The position numbers and the translations under genes were made by a program. Under the pieces are notes generated by a model. The model worked only from the letters and a program-made list of their open reading frames with translations. It was not told where the DNA came from and ran no database searches. From a virus, in IMG/VR virus record IMGVR_UViG_3300027741_000030, positions 1-64,000 of that record: 64,000 nucleotides of DNA; one strand, 5' to 3'. The stretch's first letter is position 1, and every line of letters starts with the position of its first letter. This document shows, one piece after another, positions 37,473 through 47,700 of this stretch.

Positions 37473-38012
37473 TTACTTTGTCGGAAATTTTAAATAAAAT
37501 TCCTTAGCTTTTGGGGTCATACCCTTCCAGCTTGACCAATCATTGCCGCCATTGGTCATATGATACGTTATCTCTGCGTTTGTTACTGGGTTGAATAACT
37601 CTTTGTTACTCTGTAGATCAAATTTCTCAAGTCTTTCAGGACCAAGATTTCCAATCATATTTATCTGAAATAATCCGTAAGAACTATCTCCTGTGTGCTT
37701 ATTCCCGTTATATGCAAGCGGTCTTCCATTAGATTCACGCTTTGCTATTGACCAAGCTTTTTTAAGGCCTGTTCCTTCGAATCCTACAGTTTCAAGTAAT
37801 TGTTTTAACTCTTCATCTGTAAGCATCTCAGACGAACTGTAACTTGCATTACTGAACTTGTCTAAGACTTCTTGCTTTAATTGGGCTTCAGTTTTCACTA
37901 AAGGTTTTACAGTTACAGCGTTTGCAGTATTTCCAAACAAAAATAACATTGTTACTGTTATTATTGTCCAGTCACGAACTAAATCGCTAAACTGTTGTTT
38001 TATATTCTCCAT
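37473..38012 (-). CDS. Lytic transglycosylase / endolysin
   Basis: A 179-residue protein. An N-terminal membrane/signal-anchor segment ends NTANA (near residue 32). The lysozyme-like core has AWSIAKRESNG with catalytic Glu93 and DSSYGLFQINM, the two hallmarks of SLT/goose-type folds. A signal-anchored enzyme fits a SAR-type or exported endolysin. ATG 38012 lies 8 nt after AGGAGG and is better spaced than the ATG at 38018. Holin-like proteins are at 40216 and 1046. Confidence 0.85.
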   Translation of the reverse strand: MENIKQQFSDLVRDWTIITVTMLFLFGNTANAVTVKPLVKTEAQLKQEVLDKFSNASYSSSEMLTDEELKQLLETVGFEGTGLKKAWSIAKRESNGRPLAYNGNKHTGDSSYGLFQINMIGNLGPERLEKFDLQSNKELFNPVTNAEITYHMTNGGNDWSSWKGMTPKAKEFYLKFPTK

Positions 38013-38045
38013 TGGCATTTCCTCCTATAGAGATAACGAACTCTA

Positions 38046-38075
38046 AGAATAGCATTGATTATAAAGAACTGTCAA
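38046..38075 (-). promoter_or_regulatory. Promoter of the lysin operon
   Basis: Minus strand TTGACA, 18 nt, TATTCT. A leader with AGGAGG follows. Confidence 0.68.
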
Positions 38076-38214
38076 GTTAGTTGACTGAAATACCATCTTA
38101 TATAATGAGATATTAAAAAATATTTTTAACCCCTAGACCACTAAATAAAAGTTTGATACACTTAGAACTTCATAAATAAATTACACCGCAAGGCGGAGAA
38201 AAGGTTGTATATAA

Positions 38215-40149
38215 ATGTCTAAAACTATTGCAAACCCGTACGAAAATTTCATTGCGTTATCCAGATATGCAAGATGGATATCAGAAGATAATCGCCGTGA
38301 GACTTGGGGTGAGACAGTAGATAGATATTTTAGCTTTATGCTAAACCATCTAAAAGAAAATTATAATTATATTCCAGATGAGAAGCTTGTTGCGGAATTA
38401 AAAAACGGTGTATTTGAAAGAAACGTCATGCCATCAATGCGCTCTGTAATGACTTCAGGAGTAGCATTAGAAAGAGATAATGTAGCAGGATACAACTGTG
38501 CTTTCCTACCAGTTGATTCACCACGTTCATTTGATGAGACAATGTATATTCTTATGTGCGGTACAGGTGTAGGATTCTCTGTTGAGTATAAGTATATTAA
38601 TAAACTTCCTGCCGTCCCAGAATCGCTAGAGAAGTCAACTACAGTAATTACAGTAGAAGACTCAAAGCAAGGTTGGGCTAAAGCATACCGTGAGTTGCTA
38701 GCACTACTATGGTCTGGACAGATTCCAGCAATTGATGTTTCTAAGGTAAGACCAGCAGGTGCAAGACTTAAGACAATGGGTGGAAGATCATCAGGTCCAC
38801 AACCACTTATTAATCTATTTGATTTTACAATTGCAAAGTTCAAGAGCGCTACAGGAAGAAACCTAAAGCCAATTGAATGCCACGATATCATGTGCAAGAT
38901 TGGTGAAGTAGTTGTTGTAGGCGGAGTTCGTCGCTCAGCAATGATTTCCCTTTCTAACATTAACGATATTGAGATGGCACAGGCTAAGTCAGGTAACTGG
39001 TGGGAAGCCAATACACAACGTGCTTTGTCTAATAACTCTGTTGCGTACTCACGCAAGCCAGACATGGAGCAATTTATTGCAGAATGGAAATCTTTATATG
39101 ATTCAAAGTCAGGAGAACGAGGCATATACAATGTGGCCGCAGCTCAAGCCCAAGCAGCCAAGTATGGAAGAAGAGATCCAGATATACACTATGGAACTAA
39201 CCCGTGCTCAGAGATTATCCTACGTCCTTATCAGTTTTGTAACCTTTCAGAAGTCGTACTACGTGAGAATGATACAAAGAAAGAAATTGAACGCAAAGTT
39301 GAACTTGCAGCTATCCTTGGAACGTGGCAGTCAACGCTTACAGACTTTAAATATCTTCGCAAGATCTGGAAAGACAATACAGAAGAAGAGCGCCTATTAG
39401 GTGTTTCTTTAACTGGACAATTCGGACACAAGTTTATGTCAGGTAAAGAAGACCTTGTTTCACTAGAAGCTTTCTTGATGACTCTTAGAGAATCAGCAAG
39501 AGCAAAGAATAAAGATGAGGCTGGGAAAATTGGGATTCCTGAGTCTGCCGCTATTACATGCGTAAAGCCATCAGGAACAGTATCTCAATTGGTCGGGGTA
39601 TCTTCAGGAATGCATGCTTGGCATTCTCCATATTACATTCGCACAGTTCGTGGGGCAAAGGGAGATCCAATCTCTACATTTTTGAAGGAAGTCGGAATTC
39701 CAGTAGAAGATGATGTCATGAAGCCAAACGATACATACGTATTCTCATTCCCAATTAAAGCACCACAGGGTGCAATTGTTAGAAATGATCTAACCGCTAT
39801 TGAACACTTAAACATTTGGTTGGTTTATCAACGTGCATGGTGTGAGCATAAGCCATCAATTACAGTTTCTGTAAAGGAAGATGAATGGATGGAAGTTGGT
39901 GCATGGGTATATAAGCATTTCGACGAAGTCTCTGGAATTTCATTTTTACCGCATTCAGATCATACTTATAAGCAGGCTCCTTACCAAGAAGTAACAAAAG
40001 AAGAATATGAGTCGCTTCTTGCAAAGATGCCAGAAAATATTAGATGGGAAGATTTATCTTTCTATGAGACAGAAGATGGAACGTCTACAAATGCCACTCT
40101 TGCATGCAGCTCAGATGGAAATTGTGAGCTTGTAGATATTTCAGCATAG
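38215..40149 (+). CDS. nrdJ: Class II (adenosylcobalamin-dependent) ribonucleotide reductase
   Basis: A 644-residue monomeric enzyme of the RTPR type. Cys95 (YNCAFLPVD) and Cys342 (YQFCNLSE) form the active-site disulfide pair, and NPCSE (329-333) holds the thiyl-radical Cys331. The 11-residue spacing of Cys331 and Cys342 equals that of C408/C419 in the L. leichmannii enzyme. The C-terminal pair Cys631/Cys637 would relay electrons from thioredoxin (5615). It should reduce ribonucleotides for phage DNA synthesis using host cobalamin, without O2 dependence. Confidence 0.93.
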   Translation: MSKTIANPYENFIALSRYARWISEDNRRETWGETVDRYFSFMLNHLKENYNYIPDEKLVAELKNGVFERNVMPSMRSVMTSGVALERDNVAGYNCAFLPVDSPRSFDETMYILMCGTGVGFSVEYKYINKLPAVPESLEKSTTVITVEDSKQGWAKAYRELLALLWSGQIPAIDVSKVRPAGARLKTMGGRSSGPQPLINLFDFTIAKFKSATGRNLKPIECHDIMCKIGEVVVVGGVRRSAMISLSNINDIEMAQAKSGNWWEANTQRALSNNSVAYSRKPDMEQFIAEWKSLYDSKSGERGIYNVAAAQAQAAKYGRRDPDIHYGTNPCSEIILRPYQFCNLSEVVLRENDTKKEIERKVELAAILGTWQSTLTDFKYLRKIWKDNTEEERLLGVSLTGQFGHKFMSGKEDLVSLEAFLMTLRESARAKNKDEAGKIGIPESAAITCVKPSGTVSQLVGVSSGMHAWHSPYYIRTVRGAKGDPISTFLKEVGIPVEDDVMKPNDTYVFSFPIKAPQGAIVRNDLTAIEHLNIWLVYQRAWCEHKPSITVSVKEDEWMEVGAWVYKHFDEVSGISFLPHSDHTYKQAPYQEVTKEEYESLLAKMPENIRWEDLSFYETEDGTSTNATLACSSDGNCELVDISA

Positions 40150-40151
40150 TG

Positions 40152-40215
40152 GTAGAATTATAGTATTCGGGAAACCGAAAATTCATGGGCATCCCGCCCA
40201 CGAGGAGATGACAAA
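40152..40215 (+). promoter_or_regulatory. Promoter and structured leader of the holin gene
   Basis: TGGTAGAAT supplies an extended -10 at about 40150-40158. The leader contains TTCGG-GAAA-CCGAA, a GNRA-capped hairpin, then GGGC-ATCC-CGCCC, and a GAGGAG ribosome site. Confidence 0.6.
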
Positions 40216-40455
40216 ATGGCTAAATTTGCAAAAGCAGATTTAAACAAAGATGGAAAGGTAACAATGCAAGAACAGATTCTAGCAGCGTTAGCAAGCTACG
40301 GAAGAGCATTTCTTTCAGCAGCGCTAGCCTTATACATGACAGGAAATACAAATCCTAAAGATTTACTACTTGGTGGCATCGCAGCGGTTGCACCCGTAAT
40401 CTTGAAGGCGCTCAACCCAAATGATAAGAGTTTTGGGTTTACTAATAAAGCATAA
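40216..40455 (+). CDS. r1t-type holin-like protein with EF-hand loop
   Basis: A 79-residue protein. Residues 8-19 (DLNKDGKVTMQE) fit a canonical 12-residue EF-hand calcium loop. The rest (YGRAFLSAALALYM, then DLLLGGIAAVAPVILKAL) has the two-helix layout of r1t-family holins. A calcium-sensing loop on a holin would be unusual. The role as holin is inferred. Confidence 0.72.
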   Translation: MAKFAKADLNKDGKVTMQEQILAALASYGRAFLSAALALYMTGNTNPKDLLLGGIAAVAPVILKALNPNDKSFGFTNKA

Positions 40456-40470
40456 TAATTAGTCAATTAA

Positions 40471-40506
40471 GAATACTCCTGTGCTAAAATTGGTACAGGA
40501 GTATTC
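40471..40506. terminator. Perfect 12-bp hairpin
   Basis: GAATACTCCTGT and ACAGGAGTATTC flank a 12-nt loop that includes TGCTAAAAT, an extended -10. No U tract follows, so it may act as a structured barrier, attenuator or promoter element before the tail cluster. Confidence 0.6.
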
Positions 40507-40527
40507 CTATTTAGGAGACTATGGCAA

Positions 40528-40875
40528 ATGGCAGGACAAAAGAACTTTGAAGTAGATCAAAATGCAACATTTAGCTTTATACTAGAATATAAAGATGATA
40601 ATGACAACGCAATTGATTTAACTGGTGCATCTGCAAAGATGCAGATTCGTGATACAAAAGGTGGCTCTAAGTTAGCCGTCACCCTAACATCACCATCTGG
40701 TGGAATTACTATTAATGGTCCAACTGGGACACTAAATATTAAAATGACACCTACTCAAACAAATAAACTCTTTTATCCTAAATCATCTTACGATGTAATG
40801 GTTGTCGATTCTAACGGGAACAAAATAAAACTCCTTGAGGGCTTTATGACGCTCAATAGATCGGTAACAGTGTAA
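40528..40875 (+). CDS. Tail/baseplate protein with BppU-like domain
   Basis: A 115-residue beta-sandwich protein. DLTGASAKMQIRDT and the SYDVMVVDSNGNKIKLLEG end resemble the N-terminal BppU/DUF2479-like domains of phage baseplates. It begins the tail-appendage cluster and overlaps the next gene by 1 bp. Confidence 0.7.
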   Translation: MAGQKNFEVDQNATFSFILEYKDDNDNAIDLTGASAKMQIRDTKGGSKLAVTLTSPSGGITINGPTGTLNIKMTPTQTNKLFYPKSSYDVMVVDSNGNKIKLLEGFMTLNRSVTV

Positions 40876-41315
40876 TGGTTGATTCCGTAATTGTTAGTTC
40901 GCAAAAAAATAAAGTAGTAGTATCCTCCCCTGGACCGCAAGGACCTAGGGGTAAAAGTATTTTAAATGGTACAGGAAACCCATCAAATAATTTTGGCCTA
41001 GAAGGAGATTTCTACTATGACGTTGTAATGTCAAAGTTGTGGGGCCCTAAAAAAACAGATTTGTCTTGGGAAAATGCAACAATAATTACTTTAACATCTA
41101 ACACTCTTACTTATTCTTGGGAAATGGCTCAGGTTACTGGACCAGTACAGGGTATATATTCTGTAGTGATTAATCATAACTTGGGATATAATCCAAACGT
41201 AACAATAAAGTCAAGCGCAGGGGATATACTTGAAACAGGTATAGACTATAACAACACAAATAAATTAACACTGACTATGGCACAGCCATTTTCAGGGACA
41301 GCATATCTGTCATAA
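40875..41315 (+). CDS. Tail protein with short collagen-like segment
   Basis: A 146-residue protein. GPQGPRGKS (20-28) is a short Gly-x-y segment and EGDFYYDVVMSKLWGPK follows, a typical phage fibre motif. The C-terminal beta domain resembles receptor-binding tips. Confidence 0.72.
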   Translation: MVDSVIVSSQKNKVVVSSPGPQGPRGKSILNGTGNPSNNFGLEGDFYYDVVMSKLWGPKKTDLSWENATIITLTSNTLTYSWEMAQVTGPVQGIYSVVINHNLGYNPNVTIKSSAGDILETGIDYNNTNKLTLTMAQPFSGTAYLS

Positions 41316-41327
41316 GGGGGAAAGACA

Positions 41328-42299
41328 ATGTCAAAAAAGTTTTTAGTTAGTATTGATCTCAATAAAAATGAGTTACTCAATGCTAGAATTCAAAATTTAG
41401 GATCAGCACCAACTAGTCCAGTATCGGGTCAAGTTTACTACAATACTGGCGATAATATTATGTACTTCTGGAATGGTACAGAGTGGATTTCTACTTCTGG
41501 ATCTTTAGAAGTTATTCAAGATGCTATTGGTCAATATATTGTTGGAGGAACAGGATTAACCTCAACATATAATGACCCAGCAGGATATACAACAATTAAG
41601 CTTAATGATACCTCAGTTACTGCAGGCACATACGGCTCAATTACAAAAGTACCAACATTTACTGTTGACCAGCAAGGACGTTTAACTGCAGCCAGCGAAG
41701 CTAATTTAGTTATACCTCTTAGCACACAAACAACAGGCGATTATGTAGCAACTATAGTCGGAACAGCTGGAAAAGTTACAGTATCTCCAAATAGTGGACA
41801 TAATGCAGCAGTTACAATTGGTTTACCAGATGACGTAACAATTACAAATAACTTGACTGTAGGTGGAGATTTAAATGTAACAGGTAAAGTAAATTCTGTT
41901 AACACCACAACAATCAACGTTCAAGATAATAAAGTAAATCTTAACTCAGCATTTACAGGAAACCCAGTAGCAGATGCTGGAATTAGAGTTGAGCGTGGAG
42001 ACAAGCAAGATGTCGAAATCTTGTGGAAAGAGTCTTCAGAAAAATGGCAATTAACAAATGATGGCGTAAACTATCATTCAATTGCTAGAAAATATGTACA
42101 GGTTCTTGGAAGCCCATCTACAACTTATAATTTAACACACAATTTAAAAACATCTGAGGTTACAGTTCAGGTTTTTCAGTCTGCCAGCCCATTTGCTCAA
42201 GTTGAAGCAGATGTTAATTTAACAGATGAAAATACAGTAACAATTAATTTTGCTGTTGCACCAACAGCAGGAGAATACAAGGTTGTGATTGTAGGCTAA
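41328..42299 (+). CDS. Tail fibre protein
   Basis: A 323-residue protein with GQVYYNTGDNIMYFWNGTEW (33-53 region), a beta-helical repeat region, and the NLTVGGDLNVTGKVNSVNT block shared with the fibres at 42762 and 51261. The C-terminus is a beta-sandwich. Structural role inferred from repeats and position. Confidence 0.78.
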   Translation: MSKKFLVSIDLNKNELLNARIQNLGSAPTSPVSGQVYYNTGDNIMYFWNGTEWISTSGSLEVIQDAIGQYIVGGTGLTSTYNDPAGYTTIKLNDTSVTAGTYGSITKVPTFTVDQQGRLTAASEANLVIPLSTQTTGDYVATIVGTAGKVTVSPNSGHNAAVTIGLPDDVTITNNLTVGGDLNVTGKVNSVNTTTINVQDNKVNLNSAFTGNPVADAGIRVERGDKQDVEILWKESSEKWQLTNDGVNYHSIARKYVQVLGSPSTTYNLTHNLKTSEVTVQVFQSASPFAQVEADVNLTDENTVTINFAVAPTAGEYKVVIVG

Positions 42300-42300
42300 A

Positions 42301-42762
42301 ATGTCAAGAAAAATGAAGGTGTTATTAAATTTACTTACAATGGTAACAGACCCAGACGTAGGGCAAGAAGGTGATGTTTACTTTAACGTAACCTCTAAAA
42401 ATTTAAGAATATTTAATGGTTTTGAATGGATTGAGCTTACACCCCCAAGCACAGATCCCACACCATTTTATAGACACACTCATGCTTATGATGGCGAAGT
42501 CGCAACAATTGATATGCAGAATCCAATAACATTTTTAGAGTATAATGAGATAGAGTCTGCAGCAGTAATTCTTCCAGAAGTTGTTGGAATGGATGGAGGA
42601 GGCCCAGTGGAAACAAATGTTAATCCGTCATGGGAAACCTTAACGCTATTTGATGGCGGCACAGAGCAAGAAGTTTTAGAGAATGATAATCTAATAGATG
42701 AAGGAGGATCCGAAGACATCGTAGGAGGAGATATCTTAGATGGTGGAGGATCACACGAATAA
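42301..42762 (+). CDS. Tail-associated protein
   Basis: A 153-residue protein with GDVYFNVTSKNLRIFNGFEW, the same head motif as the previous gene, then a Gly/Asp/Glu-rich acidic tail. It overlaps the next gene by 1 bp. Confidence 0.65.
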   Translation: MSRKMKVLLNLLTMVTDPDVGQEGDVYFNVTSKNLRIFNGFEWIELTPPSTDPTPFYRHTHAYDGEVATIDMQNPITFLEYNEIESAAVILPEVVGMDGGGPVETNVNPSWETLTLFDGGTEQEVLENDNLIDEGGSEDIVGGDILDGGGSHE

Positions 42763-44759
42763 TGACAACTAGAATTCAATTAAGAAGAGATACAGCACAG
42801 AACTGGTCTTTAAATAATCCTATACTTTTATCAGGAGAGCTAGGAATTGAAACAGACACACTAAAAATAAAAATAGGTAACGGTTCAAGATGGAACTCTA
42901 TTTTAAATTATGCGTTTAAAGTTGGTCAGGCCAATGGAATTGCAACACTAGACTCAACAGGCAAAATTCCATCATCTCAAATTCCTACAAATATTAACAT
43001 ATCAGAGTTAATTGATTCTCTTACAACTTCAGATATTGAAGAAGGATCAAATTTATATTTTACAAATTCTAGAGCAGTATCAGCAAACGCTTCTGCAATT
43101 ACAAATGCAATTGCAACAGAGGTTACAAATAGAAATGCTGCTATTGCTACTGCAAAGACTGAAGCCATTACCGCTGCATCAACAGATGCCACAACAAAAG
43201 TTAATTTGGCGCAATCTACAGCAGCTTCAGATGCTACAGTAAAAGCAAATGCTGCAAAAAATGAAGCAATTGCAGCATCTGCAATTGATGCTACTACAAA
43301 AGTTAATTCTGCGTTATCAACAGTTGCATCTAATTTAAATTCAGCAATTTCAGCAGAAGCTTCAAATAGAAACTCAGCAATTTCAACAGCAATTTCAGGA
43401 AGAATAAATACTCTTACAACAAGTAATATTGCTGAAGGAACAAATAAATATTTTACAGATGCTCGTGCAAAAGCAGCAGTAGCCTCTGATATTGCTGATG
43501 CAATTGATGCAATTCAATATGATGCAGGTATAACAGATCTTGCTTCATTTACAACATCTAATTTAGCAGAAGGTTCAAACCTTTATTTTACAAATGCAAG
43601 AGCAATTTCTGCAACAAATAATAAATTTAATGATATTTTAATAGCAATCAATACAGCAACAGATGATTTGTCTTTGACAATTTCAAATGACTATTTATCT
43701 AAGTCTGAAGCTGCCAGCACATATGTAACATCACAAACTTTATCTAATACAGTTTCAGATTATGTTTTAGAAGCAGATAGAAACCAACAGGGTGGATTTG
43801 CAGGTCTTGATAATACAACTAAAGTATTAGATTCAGTAATTCCATCAACAATTGCTAGAGTGTCTTCTCCTACATTTACAGGAACTGTAAATGCATCAAA
43901 CTTAACTATTACAGGAAACCTAACAGTATCTGGAACAACAACAACAGTTAATTCTGAAAATTTATCAATAAATGATCCACTAATAAAGCTTTCACAAAAT
44001 CAATATACCGCAGATGTTATGGACATTGGTATTTATGGTTCATATGGAGCTTCTGGAAATAATGCAGGAAATCACCCACACACTGGGCTTGTCCGTGATG
44101 CATCAGATAAAAAATGGAAGTTAATATCTGGAGCAGCAGAGCCAATATCAAATGAAATAAATTTTGCATCAGTAGTTTATGATACATTAAAAGTTGGAGG
44201 CCTTGAAGTTGGGTCAGTTACCAATACAGAAATTGGATATTTAAGTGGAGTAACAAGCTCAATACAGTCTCAGATATCTTCTAAGGCCCCTGTAGCATCA
44301 CCAACATTTACTGGAACAGTTTCTGGTATTACAAAATCTATGGTTGGACTTGCAAATGTTGATAACACAACAGATGCAAACAAACCAATATCTTCTGCTA
44401 CACAAGCTGCATTGAATGCTAAATTAACATCAGCTCAAGCAGATTTAAAGTATGCAACAATTGAAAATCCTTCATTTATTGGAGTTGTTGATTTTTCATC
44501 AGTAACTGTAACTGGACTTACATTAGGAGATTCCCTTCCAAGCCAGTCTGGAAATTATGGAAAATATTTAACAACAGACGGTTCAACAGCATCTTGGTCA
44601 ACAATAAACCTTGCTAGCTATCTTTCTAAAATAGAGGCCTCTTCAAATTATTTAACAAAAGCAGATGCAGCCAATGCTTATCAGTCTAAGATTACATACG
44701 GAACAACCCAAACACCAACAACTGCTGGCGTGGCTGGCGATATTTATATACAGTACTAG
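42762..44759 (+). CDS. Long tail fibre with Mtd-N-like head
   Basis: A 665-residue protein. The start TRIQLRRDTAQNWSLNNP and LLSGELGIETDTLKIKIGNG match the phage fibre head known from Bordetella Mtd and related proteins. The shaft has repeated TSNIAEGTNKYFTDARA and TSNLAEGSNLYFTNARA units and Ala/Thr coiled-coil stretches. Distal sequences such as ITKSMVGLANVDNT are shared with the 51261 gene. No reverse transcriptase or template repeat was seen. Confidence 0.85.
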   Translation: MTTRIQLRRDTAQNWSLNNPILLSGELGIETDTLKIKIGNGSRWNSILNYAFKVGQANGIATLDSTGKIPSSQIPTNINISELIDSLTTSDIEEGSNLYFTNSRAVSANASAITNAIATEVTNRNAAIATAKTEAITAASTDATTKVNLAQSTAASDATVKANAAKNEAIAASAIDATTKVNSALSTVASNLNSAISAEASNRNSAISTAISGRINTLTTSNIAEGTNKYFTDARAKAAVASDIADAIDAIQYDAGITDLASFTTSNLAEGSNLYFTNARAISATNNKFNDILIAINTATDDLSLTISNDYLSKSEAASTYVTSQTLSNTVSDYVLEADRNQQGGFAGLDNTTKVLDSVIPSTIARVSSPTFTGTVNASNLTITGNLTVSGTTTTVNSENLSINDPLIKLSQNQYTADVMDIGIYGSYGASGNNAGNHPHTGLVRDASDKKWKLISGAAEPISNEINFASVVYDTLKVGGLEVGSVTNTEIGYLSGVTSSIQSQISSKAPVASPTFTGTVSGITKSMVGLANVDNTTDANKPISSATQAALNAKLTSAQADLKYATIENPSFIGVVDFSSVTVTGLTLGDSLPSQSGNYGKYLTTDGSTASWSTINLASYLSKIEASSNYLTKADAANAYQSKITYGTTQTPTTAGVAGDIYIQY

Positions 44760-44768
44760 GAGGAACAA

Positions 44769-47700
44769 ATGCCATTTAAAATTTTTGACGGCTCCTCTTG
44801 GAATCAATTCAAAAATATAAAAATTAACGACGGTACCTCTTGGCAACCGTATAAAAAAGCATTTGTTCATAATGGTACAGAGTGGAAAGAAATAGTTGTA
44901 CCAATACCAGTAAATACAGCATTACCAGAGCTTTCATGGTCAACAGGCATACCTAACATTGTTAATCAAAATGTATCTATTTCAAATGGTACATGGACAA
45001 ACTCTCCAACATCATATAAATATCAATGGCAAAGTGGTTATTATGCAGTTTCTGGGTCATTAATATGGGAAGATATAGCAGGTGCAACATCTAATTCATA
45101 TTCAATTACTTCAGATCAAATATGCATGTTTATGGTTGGAAGATTGATAAGATGTTCTGTTATAGCTGTAAATGATTCTGGAGAAAGTCTTAAATCTTAT
45201 GGCTCAATGTATCAAACAATTATTGCTCCAGAAACAATGACATCTCTTTCTGCAATTGTTGAATCAAACGGTGTTGTAAAGCTTTCATGGAATAAATCAA
45301 AAGGTGCAAATGGATATTATCTTCAGTATCAAGGTCCAGAAGTTGCATTTACACAAATGGATTTGGGAGATGTAACATCCTACACAATAAATACTGGACT
45401 AGCCTCTGGAACACTTGGAATATTTCTTGCTGCAATAAATACAACTAGCCCATGGAAAACTTATTCAAATTCAAATGTTCAAGGTCAGGGAATGAATGCT
45501 GTTATATATGACCTTAAACCACTTAAGCCAAGAGTTACAGCAACATCTGTTGTTCAAACTACAAATGCTATAACAATAAATTGGACAAATGAACGTTTAA
45601 ATCAAACTTCTTATGAAATTAGAACAATTGCAATAGATGGATCTCCAGTAAATAATGGTCAATATAATTATTTCTTTGAAATGTATGATGGATCTTATAC
45701 AAGTTTTACAACAGATGATATTCCAGGCGGACGTTCTTATACTTATAAAATTATAGTAAACGGAACAGCTCCAGGATTTAACGAAACTTCTTGGGAATCA
45801 AATCCAACTACAACTACACTTCCAATGCCACCTCTTCCATCAATTATTACTGCACCAGTAATAACTAGTAATGGAAGATATTTTGGTTTATCAACAGGCG
45901 CACAATGGACAAATAATCCAGATTCAACTTTATATAGTTGGTTTGCAAATGGACAAGCATTAGGTCAATATGGAGGATCTATAACCTTAGACAGCTCATA
46001 TGATGGACAATCTGTCTATGTTGTTTCTTATGCAACAAATGCAGCAGGAACTTCACAATCACAAAGTAATTCATTAACTTGTTCATCCCCATCTCGTCCA
46101 ACCAATCTGTCTAGCCCAATAATAATTCAATTTAATGGAACTATGACAATTTCAAGTAACGGTACTTGGAATGGTAATCCAACTTCTTATAGATATCAGT
46201 GGTATAGATCACATATAGACACTGGAAGAACTAGTACAGTTGGATCTAATAGCTCCACGTATTCTTATGGATCAAGCACAAATTACGAATATTATGTTCT
46301 AGTTTGGGCAACAAATCAATATGGAGAAAGTTTATATGCTGCAATTTCAAATTCTTTAGTACCTACATCAGGCAATGTAACATACGGAGCATGCGAATCT
46401 TATTCAAATGGAACTGACTACGGCTACGATTGTTCTGGAACTACAAAGATGACCTGGACAAGAACAATACTTGATTATAGAGAGCCTCAACTTTTAAATG
46501 GCCTTGCAAATGGAACATATAGATATGGCTGCTCGGCAAGAACATATGGACAAAAACAATATGGACCAACCTATGCTTGGACATTTAATTCTGCAGATTG
46601 TGGATATCAAGAAACAATTTGTACTACTTGTAATTGGTATATTCCATCAACAGGATACTATAGCAGAAATGATTCAAGTTGTGCGTCTGGAAGAAGATAC
46701 TATAGAACTTGTATAACACCAAGTACTTGCGATAATATTGACGTAGTCGGGGATTGTGTTCCGCAATCAACCGATTGCAATACAGTTGTAAGATATATTC
46801 CAGAAAGTGGATGGGAAACTTCTCCATCTACTTCAGCAACAGGATTTCCAGCCTGTTCTTCAGGATTTAGATATTACAAGGTTGCGGTTAAAAATGAGGG
46901 TTGTTTAAATGAGTTAATTTGGGGAGATTGTACAGCATCAACATGGTATTGTACATTAAACGCAACAGACGATCAAAACTATTGGACTTCAGCAACAGAT
47001 GTTTCTGTAGAAGTATGCGGATCTTATAAGATTGTTTGTTCGACATCTGGATATCCACCTATGCCATCAATTCCAGCCTGTACACCTACACCAACTCCGA
47101 CACCTACACCAACTCCTACCCCAACCCCTACACCTACACCTTTGGATTGCTCTCCCGCAAATGGAAACTGTGGCTCGTCACCGTGTTCTGACTGCAACCC
47201 TGCTCTAAGCGGCCCAAGAGTGGACTCATCGTGCCCTTCAGGTTACAGAAATGTGTGTTGGACTGGCGGTAGTTGTCAAAACACAGGTGATTGTGTACCT
47301 GTTACTCCAACACCAACTCCTACACCAACTCCTACACCAACTCCTACACCAACTCCTACACCAACTCCGACACCTACACCAACTCCGACACCTGCAAGCC
47401 CATGTTGCCAACCTGACGACGGTGGATATTGCACAAATATTGATGGAAATGGATATGGAGATTATTATAATTACCAGTACGATCCTTGCACTGCATCCGC
47501 ATGCCCACCACAATATGTAGGAAGAACTTTCTGTGGAGTTCCAACACCACCATCATTCTTTGCCCCTCCAACATTCTTTAACCCTCCAGACTTCGGAAAC
47601 AACTGTCAAACATGTGTAAGCTATGGAGGTCCTTGCGGAACTTATGGAAACGGAACTTGGTGTATAACACCTGGAGCTTGTCCAAATATTTGTCAAGGAG

